Of a stretch of DNA of 7,351 nucleotides, positions 1-5,355 are shown in pieces. Position 1 is the first letter of the stretch, and every line of letters starts with the position of its first letter. Where the stretch lies: positions 1 to 7,351 of the forward strand of contig CAMFZO010000069.1 of assembly GCA_946006895.1 (NCBI GenBank). Reading direction: 5' to 3'. The notes under the pieces were generated by a model. The model had not been told where the DNA came from. It saw only the letters and a program-made list of their open reading frames with translations, and ran no database searches. This DNA is from an uncultured Clostridia bacterium. Its GTDB lineage: Bacteria; Bacillota; Clostridia; Oscillospirales; Oscillospiraceae. Both the position numbers and the translations under genes were made by a program.

Positions 1-1213
1 CCTCGAGGGAGAGGTGGGTCACGTCGTCGTTGATGCCGATGGTGAACTGGCGCTTCATCTCGTCCTTGGACAGCTCCTCAAAGACAGCAAACACGGACGC
101 GGGAGGCGTATCCTTCGAGCCGAGGCCGTAACGGCCGCCAATGACGGGGATCATACGACCGGCGTTTGCCAGCGCGGTGACGACATCGAGGTAGAGCGGC
201 TCACCCAGAGCGCCCGGCTCCTTGGTGCGGTCAAGGACGGCGATCTTCTTGCAGGTGGCGGGAATCGCCTCAAGCAGGCGGTCGGCGCGGAACGGACGGT
301 ACAGGCGAACCTTGACCAGGCCGACCTTCTCGCCGTGTGCGTTCATGTAGTCAATGACTTCCTCTGCGACGTCGCAGATGGAGCCCATGGCGATGATGAC
401 GCGGTCAGCGTCGGGCGCGCCGTAGTAGTTAAAGAGCTTGTAATCGGTGCCGAGCTTGGCGTTGATCTTGCCCATATACTCCTCGACGATTTCAGGCAGA
501 TCTTCATAGTACTTGTTGCAGGCTTCACGATGCTGGAAGAAGGTGTCGCCGTTCTCGTGGGAGCCGCGCATGGCGGGACGCTCGGGGTTCAGGCAGTGCT
601 TACGGAACGCGGCAACGGCGTCCATATCGCACATTTCCTTCAGGTCTTCATAATCCCAAATGGCGATCTTCTGAATCTCGTGGGAGGTGCGGAAGCCGTC
701 AAAGAAGTTGATGAACGGTACACGGCCCTTGATGGCGGCAAGGTGCGCCACGGGCGCCAGGTCCATGACCTCCTGCGGGTTGGTCTCGCAGAGCATTGCA
801 AAGCCGGTCTGGCGGCAGGCGTAGACGTCGGAATGGTCGCCGAAAATGTTCAGCGCGTGGGTGGCAAGGGTACGGGCGGAGACATGGAAAACGCCCGGCA
901 GCAGCTCACCGGCGATCTTGTACATATTCGGGATCATCAGCAGAAGGCCCTGAGATGCGGTGTAGGTGGTGGTGAGGGCACCAGCGGCCAGAGAGCCGTG
1001 GACGGTACCGGAAGCACCGGCCTCAGACTGCATCTCGACGACCTTGACGCGGTTGCCGAAGATGTTCAGGCGACCCTGTGCGGACCACTGGTCCACATAG
1101 TCAGCCATCGGGCTGGAGGGGGTGATGGGGTAGATGCCGGCTACCTCGGTAAACGCGTAGCTGACATGTGCGGCGGCGGTATTGCCGTCCATTGTCTTGA
1201 GTTTTCTGGTCAA
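1..1213 (-). CDS. nifJ: Pyruvate:ferredoxin (flavodoxin) oxidoreductase, N-terminal part (3' end outside window)
   Basis: This enzyme oxidatively decarboxylates pyruvate to acetyl-CoA and CO2 with thiamine diphosphate and Fe-S clusters, passing electrons to ferredoxin or flavodoxin in the cytoplasm of anaerobes. About 404 residues of a family usually near 1,170-1,200 are visible, covering the pyrimidine-binding domain I and most of domain II; the CoA, ferredoxin-type and TPP pyrophosphate domains lie beyond the left edge. Seen motifs are KTMDGNTAAAH (6-16), YPITPSS (28-34), EMQSEAGA (60-67), SAR (112-114) and FGDHSDV (124-130). From family knowledge, T31, E64 and R114 match active-site residues of Desulfovibrio africanus PFOR, as I recall its numbering. 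The start is TTG at 1213-1211, nine nt after an AGGAGG. The in-frame ATG seven codons later has no ribosome site at usable distance and would cut into the conserved N-terminus. The gene is divergent from the comM operon. Identity is near certain; the symbol could equally be por or pfo. Confidence 0.96.
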   Translation of the reverse strand, partial: MTRKLKTMDGNTAAAHVSYAFTEVAGIYPITPSSPMADYVDQWSAQGRLNIFGNRVKVVEMQSEAGASGTVHGSLAAGALTTTYTASQGLLLMIPNMYKIAGELLPGVFHVSARTLATHALNIFGDHSDVYACRQTGFAMLCETNPQEVMDLAPVAHLAAIKGRVPFINFFDGFRTSHEIQKIAIWDYEDLKEMCDMDAVAAFRKHCLNPERPAMRGSHENGDTFFQHREACNKYYEDLPEIVEEYMGKINAKLGTDYKLFNYYGAPDADRVIIAMGSICDVAEEVIDYMNAHGEKVGLVKVRLYRPFRADRLLEAIPATCKKIAVLDRTKEPGALGEPLYLDVVTALANAGRMIPVIGGRYGLGSKDTPPASVFAVFEELSKDEMKRQFTIGINDDVTHLSLE

Positions 1214-1220
1214 AATAGAA

Positions 1221-1228
1221 TACCTCCT
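1221..1228 (-). promoter_or_regulatory. Shine-Dalgarno site deciding the TTG start of the oxidoreductase
   Basis: On the minus strand the sequence reads AGGAGGTA. The AGGAGG core (1223-1228) is separated by nine nt from the TTG at 1213-1211, versus about 30 nt from the next in-frame ATG. This spacing supports the TTG as the true start. Confidence 0.85.
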
Positions 1229-1256
1229 AAAAAAGTATTGATTTGCAGACACATTC

Positions 1257-1285
1257 ATTCTAACACCGAATTTCGTTTTTGTAAA
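1257..1285 (-). promoter_or_regulatory. Sigma-A-type promoter of the oxidoreductase gene
   Basis: On the minus strand a -35 TTTACA (1285-1280) is followed by a 17-bp spacer and a -10 TAGAAT (1262-1257). Each hexamer matches the consensus at five of six positions. The predicted transcript starts near 1250, leaving a leader of about 37 nt that carries the AGGAGG. Upstream (1286-1334) the DNA is A/T-rich and could act as an UP element; that part is inference. Confidence 0.75.
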
Positions 1286-1301
1286 TCAGAAAAACGCCCC
1301 A

Positions 1302-1360
1302 ATCGACGAAAAACAAAATATTTTTCTGTTTTTTGCGCCGGATGAGACTGCCTCGTCGAT
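1302..1360. promoter_or_regulatory. Nested inverted repeats between divergent promoters (possible operator or UP element)
   Basis: Two nested dyads share nearly the same centre. The outer one is a perfect 8-bp inverted repeat, ATCGACGA at 1302-1309 and TCGTCGAT at 1353-1360. The inner one pairs AAAAACA (1309-1315) with TGTTTTT (1327-1333) around the self-complementary AAAATATTTT (1316-1325). The pair lies upstream of the oxidoreductase -35 and upstream of the proposed comM promoter, so a shared regulator site is possible. It is not followed by a clean U-tract on either strand at the right distance, so a terminator is less likely. No specific regulator could be assigned. Confidence 0.35.
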
Positions 1361-1375
1361 ACAGTAATCCCGTGC

Positions 1376-1404
1376 TTGTTTTTTATCATTAATTATTGTA
1401 TGAT
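1376..1404 (+). promoter_or_regulatory. Probable promoter of the comM-thiI-pncC-vanZ operon
   Basis: A -35-like TTGTTT (1376-1381), a 17-bp spacer and a -10 TATGAT (1399-1404) precede comM. The -10 matches the consensus at five of six positions and the -35 at only three. The predicted start near 1411 would give a leader of about 20 nt beginning just ahead of the AAAGGAGG. No internal promoter is evident in the tightly packed genes downstream, so this probably drives all four. Confidence 0.5.
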
Positions 1405-1431
1405 AACATCAGGAAAAAAGGAGGAACGGCT

Positions 1432-2949
1432 ATGATTTCTCACTTAAATTCTCTGGGCCTGAATGGCATCAACGGTTATCCCGTGTCGGTGGAGTGCTTT
1501 ATTTCCAGCGGCCTGCCGGGCTTTGACATCGTGGGCCTGCCGGACGCAGCGGTCAAGGAGGCCCGGGAGCGGGTTCGCGCCGCCATAAAGAACAGCGGCT
1601 TCAAATTTCCCGTCAGCCGCATTACGCTGAATCTTGCGCCCGCTGATATGAAAAAGAGCGGGACCCTCTACGATCTGCCGATCCTTCTGGATATTCTGAT
1701 CGCCACAGAGGTGTGCAGGGCACCGCGGGAGAAGGCGGCGTTCCTCGGGGAGTTGAGTCTTGAGGGGAAGCTCCGGCGCGTCAACGGCGTGCTGCCCATG
1801 GCCATTGCGGCAAAGAAATACGGTTTTGAGACCCTCTATGTCCCGGAGGAAAACGCCAGAGAGGCGACACTTGCCGAGGGCATCACCGTCATTCCGGTGA
1901 AAAATGTGGCACAGCTTGTGGCCCACCTGAAAGGCGAGGCACTCATTGAGCCGGAGCCGCAGTGGACGCCGGAGGAGACTACGGAGGATCTGCCGGACTT
2001 TTCCGACGTCAAGGGCCAGGAAAACGTCAAGCGGGCCCTGGAGATCGCCGCCGCAGGCTCTCACAATGTGCTTTTGGTGGGGCCTCCCGGGTCCGGCAAA
2101 AGTATGCTGAGCAAGCGCCTGCCGTCCATCCTGCCGGATATGACCCGGGAGGAGGCGCTGGAGGTCACGCAGATCCATTCCATCATGGGCCTTTTGACCC
2201 CGGAGCATCCGCTGATCCGGCGCAGGCCCTTCCGTTCGCCCCATCATACAATTTCCTCTGCCGGATTGAGCGGCGGCGGCACGGTGCCACGTCCGGGAGA
2301 GATCAGCCTGGCCCACAAGGGCGTACTGTTTTTGGACGAGTTGCCCGAATTCAAAAAAGAGACCCTGGAGGTTATGCGCCAACCTCTGGAGGACGGCGTC
2401 GTGACCATTTCCCGGGCCAGCGGTTCTGCCAGCTATCCCAGTCAGTTTCAGCTGGTGTGCGCCATGAATCCCTGCCGCTGCGGCTGGTACGGCGACCCGT
2501 CGGGACGCTGCACCTGCTCACAGAATTCCGTGCGGCAGTACCTGTCACGGCTCTCCGGGCCGCTGCTGGACCGTATCGACATCATCGTGGAGGTCCCGGC
2601 CATGGCCTTTGACGAGCTGCGCAGCCACACTTCGCCGGAGCCGTCAGCCCGGATCAAACGGCGCGTTGAGGCGGCAAGAGACCTTCAGCGCCGCCGCTTT
2701 GCGATAGGAAAATGTCACTGCAACGCCAATATGCAGGCTGCTGAGCTGCGGAAATACTGTGACCTGGACGAGGACTGCGCCACGCTTATGCGGCAGGCTT
2801 TTGATGCCCTCGGCCTGACGGCGCGAAGCTACGACCGCATCCGCAAGGTGGCCCGGACCATCGCCGATCTGGACGGCAGCGAATCCATCCGGCCGCAGCA
2901 TATTGCCGAGGCCATCCAATACAGAACATACCAATTTACACAGAATTGA
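1432..2949 (+). CDS. comM: YifB/ComM-family magnesium-chelatase-like AAA+ ATPase
   Basis: A 505-residue cytoplasmic AAA+ ATPase of usual family length. Characterised ComM proteins are helicases that promote branch migration during integration of transforming DNA; a role here is inferred. Domains in order: a Lon-protease-S5-like N-terminal domain (about 15-140), an Mg-chelatase AAA+ core (about 190-395) with Walker A GPPGSGKS (217-224), Walker B VLFLDE (298-303) and an AMNPC sensor region (344-348), then an Mg-chelatase C-terminal helical domain (about 405-500). A cysteine cluster, C343, C348, C350, C360 and C362, surrounds the sensor region and could bind metal; many Gram-positive relatives share similar cysteines. 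ATG 1432 is chosen because AAAGGAGG (1417-1424) lies seven nt upstream; an in-frame TTG at 1396 falls inside the promoter and has no ribosome site. First gene of the operon. Competence itself cannot be concluded, since comM is common in non-competent bacteria. Confidence 0.93.
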   Translation: MISHLNSLGLNGINGYPVSVECFISSGLPGFDIVGLPDAAVKEARERVRAAIKNSGFKFPVSRITLNLAPADMKKSGTLYDLPILLDILIATEVCRAPREKAAFLGELSLEGKLRRVNGVLPMAIAAKKYGFETLYVPEENAREATLAEGITVIPVKNVAQLVAHLKGEALIEPEPQWTPEETTEDLPDFSDVKGQENVKRALEIAAAGSHNVLLVGPPGSGKSMLSKRLPSILPDMTREEALEVTQIHSIMGLLTPEHPLIRRRPFRSPHHTISSAGLSGGGTVPRPGEISLAHKGVLFLDELPEFKKETLEVMRQPLEDGVVTISRASGSASYPSQFQLVCAMNPCRCGWYGDPSGRCTCSQNSVRQYLSRLSGPLLDRIDIIVEVPAMAFDELRSHTSPEPSARIKRRVEAARDLQRRRFAIGKCHCNANMQAAELRKYCDLDEDCATLMRQAFDALGLTARSYDRIRKVARTIADLDGSESIRPQHIAEAIQYRTYQFTQN

Positions 2950-2960
2950 GGAATAAAATT

Positions 2961-4139
2961 ATGAATGAAATGTTTTTGCTCAAGCTGGGCGAGATCGTCC
3001 TCAAGGGCGGCAATAAATTCCAGTTTGAAAACCGTCTGAAGACCAATGTCTCCCGCCGGATGCGCCCCTTTGGCGACTTCCATGTCTCCATTCTCCAGTC
3101 CACGGTCTATATTGAACCGGAAAATGACGCCTGCGACCTGGAGGGTGCCTGGGAGGCCTGCCACTATATTTTCGGCGTGGTCAGCCTGTGCCGCTGCCGC
3201 GCCTGCGAAAAGAATCTGGATGATATTTTTGAAAAGGCCATGGAGTATCTGGGGGACGACCTGCGCATGGCCAAGTCCTTCAAGGTGGAATCCAAGCGCT
3301 CCGACAAACGCTTCCCGCTGACCAGCATCGGCATTTCCCAGGAGATCGGCGGCAGGATCGCCGAGGCGGTGGAGGGTATCCAGGTGGACGTGCACCACCC
3401 GGAATACACCGTCTATGTGGAGGTGCGGGATCGTGCCGCCTATGTCCACGGTCCAGCCGATCCCGGTGCGGGCGGACTGCCCACCGGCGTGGGCGGACGA
3501 GCCATGGTGCTGCTCTCCGGCGGCATTGACTCGCCGGTAGCGGGCTATATGATTGCCAAGCGCGGCGTGGAGCTGGAGTGCGTCCATTTCTTCTCCTATC
3601 CTTATACCAGCGAGCTTGCCAAGGACAAGGTACTGGAGCTGGCGCGGCTCATGACCCGCTACTGCGGCAAGATGACGGTCAACGTGGTGGGCTTCACGGA
3701 GATCCAGGAGGCCATCCGCGACAACTGTCCGGAGGAATTTTTCACCCTCGTCATGCGCCGCTTTATGATGATGATCTCCGAACGCATTGCCAGAGATCAC
3801 GGCTGCGGCTGCCTGGTCACGGGCGAAAACCTGGGGCAGGTGGCCTCTCAGACCATGGAGGCCATGGCAGTGACGGGCGCCTGCGTGGAGCTGCCCATCT
3901 TCCAGCCCCTCATCGGCATGGACAAGGAGGAAATCGTCACCCTGGCCCGGAAAATCGGTACCATGGAGACCTCCATTTTGCCCTATGAGGACTGCTGCAC
4001 CGTCTTTACGCCCCGCCACCCCAAGACCAAACCCACCAAGGCTCAGGTGGACAGAGCTTGTGCCGGTCTGGACTTTGACGGCCTGATCGAGCGGGCGCTG
4101 CAGAATACCGAAATGATCCGGGTGCGTTATCATGGATGA
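2961..4139 (+). CDS. thiI: tRNA 4-thiouridine synthase ThiI (rhodanese-less form)
   Basis: ThiI adenylates uridine 8 of tRNA and transfers sulfur to make 4-thiouridine; in some bacteria it also supplies sulfur for the thiamine thiazole. The 392-residue product has an N-terminal ferredoxin-like region plus THUMP domain (about 1-170) and an ATP-pyrophosphatase domain with PP-loop SGGIDS (186-191). A conserved late block, YEDCCTVFTPRHPKTKP, begins at 342; C346 probably corresponds to the E. coli PP-loop-domain cysteine C344. The C-terminal rhodanese domain of the roughly 480-residue E. coli enzyme is absent, as is normal in Firmicutes, where a dedicated cysteine desulfurase usually donates sulfur; none is encoded in this window. 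ATG 2961 is chosen over the in-frame TTG at 2946 because TGAGGA (2947-2952), overlapping the comM stop, sits eight nt ahead. The stop overlaps the next start by eight nt. Confidence 0.95.
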   Translation: MNEMFLLKLGEIVLKGGNKFQFENRLKTNVSRRMRPFGDFHVSILQSTVYIEPENDACDLEGAWEACHYIFGVVSLCRCRACEKNLDDIFEKAMEYLGDDLRMAKSFKVESKRSDKRFPLTSIGISQEIGGRIAEAVEGIQVDVHHPEYTVYVEVRDRAAYVHGPADPGAGGLPTGVGGRAMVLLSGGIDSPVAGYMIAKRGVELECVHFFSYPYTSELAKDKVLELARLMTRYCGKMTVNVVGFTEIQEAIRDNCPEEFFTLVMRRFMMMISERIARDHGCGCLVTGENLGQVASQTMEAMAVTGACVELPIFQPLIGMDKEEIVTLARKIGTMETSILPYEDCCTVFTPRHPKTKPTKAQVDRACAGLDFDGLIERALQNTEMIRVRYHG

Positions 4140-4602
4140 AGCGGCACGGGTCATCCGTCTGCTGACGGAGAAGAATCAGACCCTCGCCACGGCGGAGAGC
4201 TGCACGGGGGGCCTGCTGGGAAAGCTCCTGACGGATGTGCCGGGGGCGTCCGCGGCGTATCTCGGCGGCGTGATCTCCTATGCCTACGCGGTCAAGGAAA
4301 AGCTGCTGGGCGTGGATCCTGCCGTTTTGGAAGAAAGAGGCGCTGTGTGCGAAGAAGTCGCCTTGCAGATGGCGAAGGGCGTAAGAGAGCGCCTGGAAGC
4401 GGACTTTGCCCTGGCGACTACGGGGAACGCCGGACCCTCCGCCGACCCGAAGAATCCCAATGTGGGAGAGATCTATGTCGCCCTTGCCTGTGAAAAGACA
4501 AGCCTGTGCAGGAAGCTGACCCTCCGGGGCAGCCGGGAGGAAAACCGCACTGAGGCCTGCAGAGCCGCTTTGGAGCTGCTTTTGGAGAATATCTATGCGT
4601 AA
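4132..4602 (+). CDS. pncC: Stand-alone CinA C-terminal domain protein, nicotinamide-nucleotide amidase
   Basis: A 156-residue single-domain protein of the CinA C-terminal/PncC family. Characterised members deamidate NMN to nicotinic acid mononucleotide in pyridine-nucleotide salvage in the cytoplasm. Visible motifs are AESCTGG (21-27), with S23 the likely nucleophile, a lysine at 55 in the VKEKLLGV block, GAVCEEVA (70-77), and a TGNAGP block (97-102) followed by KNPNVG. Two family positions deviate: C73 replaces the usual Ser of GAVSEE, and N99 replaces the usual Ile of TGIAGP, with a PSADPKN insert in place of the glycine-rich turn. It lacks the N-terminal MoCF-like domain of full CinA, so the PncC name fits better. 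ATG 4132 overlaps the thiI stop by eight nt with only a weak ribosome site, suggesting translational coupling. Family assignment is firm; substrate is inferred. Confidence 0.88.
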   Translation: MDEAARVIRLLTEKNQTLATAESCTGGLLGKLLTDVPGASAAYLGGVISYAYAVKEKLLGVDPAVLEERGAVCEEVALQMAKGVRERLEADFALATTGNAGPSADPKNPNVGEIYVALACEKTSLCRKLTLRGSREENRTEACRAALELLLENIYA

Positions 4603-5023
4603 GCGTGCCGCCGCAGCCGCCTTCTGGCTCTATCTTGCCGTGCTGTTTCGCATCACGGTGTTTCGAAGCGGCTGGTATGAAAATGGATTTTTCGCCGGCA
4701 GCGTCGTTTGGGTCCCGTTTCAGACGATATTTTCCTATCTTTCCACAGGACAGTGGCGCTATTTTCTCTATCTGTTTGCGGGAAATATCCTCTGGTTTTT
4801 CCCCTTCGGGATCTATGTGGGCGCGAAAGGGAAGTCCGCCGCTGCCTGCGTTTTGTATACTGCGCTGCTGTCCCTGACCATAGAGACGCTGCAATTTGTC
4901 CTGAGCACCGGCTGCAGCGAAACGGAGGACATTCTGTTGAACACCCTGGGCGGCGTTTTGGGCTGGCTTGCTTATGACGGGCTTCGCCGCCTGATGAAAA
5001 TAAGAGCGGCCCGCCGGGGCTGA
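4595..5023 (+). CDS. VanZ-family integral membrane protein
   Basis: A 142-residue hydrophobic protein with four or five predicted membrane segments (about 5-23, 33-50, 56-76, 82-104, 112-130) and an arginine/lysine-rich tail. The family pattern is visible: an early arginine (R19/R24), N64 followed by FFPFG (68-72), then SLTIETLQ (93-100) and D112-x3-N116 before a glycine-rich helix. VanZ from the glycopeptide-resistance transposon confers low-level teicoplanin resistance by an unclear mechanism; most family members have unknown function, so no resistance phenotype should be inferred. ATG 4595 overlaps the pncC stop by eight nt, with GGAGA six nt upstream. It is the last gene of the operon, followed by a non-coding stretch and a strong terminator. 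Confidence 0.85.
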   Translation: MRKRAAAAAFWLYLAVLFRITVFRSGWYENGFFAGSVVWVPFQTIFSYLSTGQWRYFLYLFAGNILWFFPFGIYVGAKGKSAAACVLYTALLSLTIETLQFVLSTGCSETEDILLNTLGGVLGWLAYDGLRRLMKIRAARRG

Positions 5024-5311
5024 GGAGAAGTTCGCCGTGCGCTGCGATCCGATTGATGATCCCTTTTGTAAAACGATTATGTGTAACTGACTGGTAGCGG
5101 CGAACGACTCTGTCCGCCACGTTTTGCATTATCTAAAGGCGAAAGGCTGAGGCGTGCGTTGCGTGCATAATCAAAATAAGCGGTGCGCCGGGGTCATCGC
5201 ATCCCGCTTCTATCACGTCTATAATTGTATGGAACCTAACCATCATCCATATGTACCATCCTCATGCGCTTTATCAGAAATGCTGCGGAAGCATAAACGC
5301 GCATAGATAAA
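5024..5311. other. Non-coding interval with inverted repeats; possible structured 3' UTR or small RNA
   Basis: No convincing coding frame was found here: all six frames are broken by stops, or continue only as antisense to vanZ. Three dyads are visible ahead of the terminator. An 8-bp repeat pairs GTTCGCCG (5030-5037) with CGGCGAAC (5098-5105). A bulged hairpin pairs GCGGTGCG (5180-5187) with CGCA (5198-5201) and CCGC (5204-5207). A further hairpin occupies 5264-5304. A TATAAT at 5220-5225 lacks a recognisable -35. The interval may be the operon's 3' UTR, a small RNA, or decayed sequence; I cannot match it to a known RNA family. Confidence 0.35.
5264..5304 (+). other. Interrupted hairpin just upstream of the terminator
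   Basis: As RNA from the plus strand this can fold with 14 base pairs: ATGCGC (5264-5269) with GCGCAT (5299-5304), a single bulged C at 5298, TTT (5270-5272) with AAA (5295-5297), a seven-nt asymmetric loop, then ATGCT (5280-5284) with AGCAT (5290-5294) around a GCGGA loop. It ends seven nt before the terminator stem, so a transcript would end in two adjacent hairpins. Pairing was read by eye, with no energy calculation. Confidence 0.4.
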
Positions 5312-5351
5312 CCCGGAGGGACCGATCAGCGGTTCCTCCGGGGATTTTTTT
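5312..5351 (+). terminator. Strong intrinsic terminator of the comM-vanZ operon
   Basis: A 13-bp stem pairs 5312-5324 with 5330-5342; all pairs are Watson-Crick except one G-T at 5320/5334. The loop is ATCAG (5325-5329) and seven T residues follow at 5345-5351. It ends four nt beyond the stop of the convergent LRR gene. On the minus strand the stem is followed by TTTATCTAT, a poorer U-tract, so it may also end that gene's transcript with lower efficiency. Confidence 0.93.
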
Positions 5352-5355
5352 GGCT

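Noticed and set aside
14..1345. A 443-codon plus-strand open frame across the oxidoreductase region
   Set aside because: It is antisense to unmistakable PFOR codons, shows no recognisable domain and runs through the divergent promoter. It is a by-product of GC-rich codon use on the other strand.
1396..1431. Longer comM start at an in-frame TTG
   Set aside because: It overlaps the proposed -10 and has no ribosome site; ATG 1432 has an excellent one and matches the usual family N-terminus.
1444..2382. A 312-codon minus-strand open frame inside comM
   Set aside because: Antisense to the conserved Walker motifs of comM, with no recognisable protein features or proper ribosome site.
2829..4154. 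A 441-codon minus-strand open frame covering thiI
   Set aside because: The histidine- and glycine-rich composition is typical of antisense frames; the plus strand encodes a complete, conserved ThiI.
4653..5129. A minus-strand frame starting in the gap after vanZ, whose first 37 residues lie outside any gene
   Set aside because: It looked mildly protein-like at first, but most of its length is antisense to vanZ, it has no ribosome site that I trust, and it resembles no family I know.
5220..5225. TATAAT as the -10 of an independent small-RNA promoter
   Set aside because: No hexamer resembling TTGACA lies 16-18 bp upstream and there is no extended -10 TG; not listed as a promoter.
5022..5308. 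A possible decayed gene in one plus-strand frame after vanZ
   Set aside because: The frame has internal stops and no recognisable homology, so pseudogene status cannot be supported.
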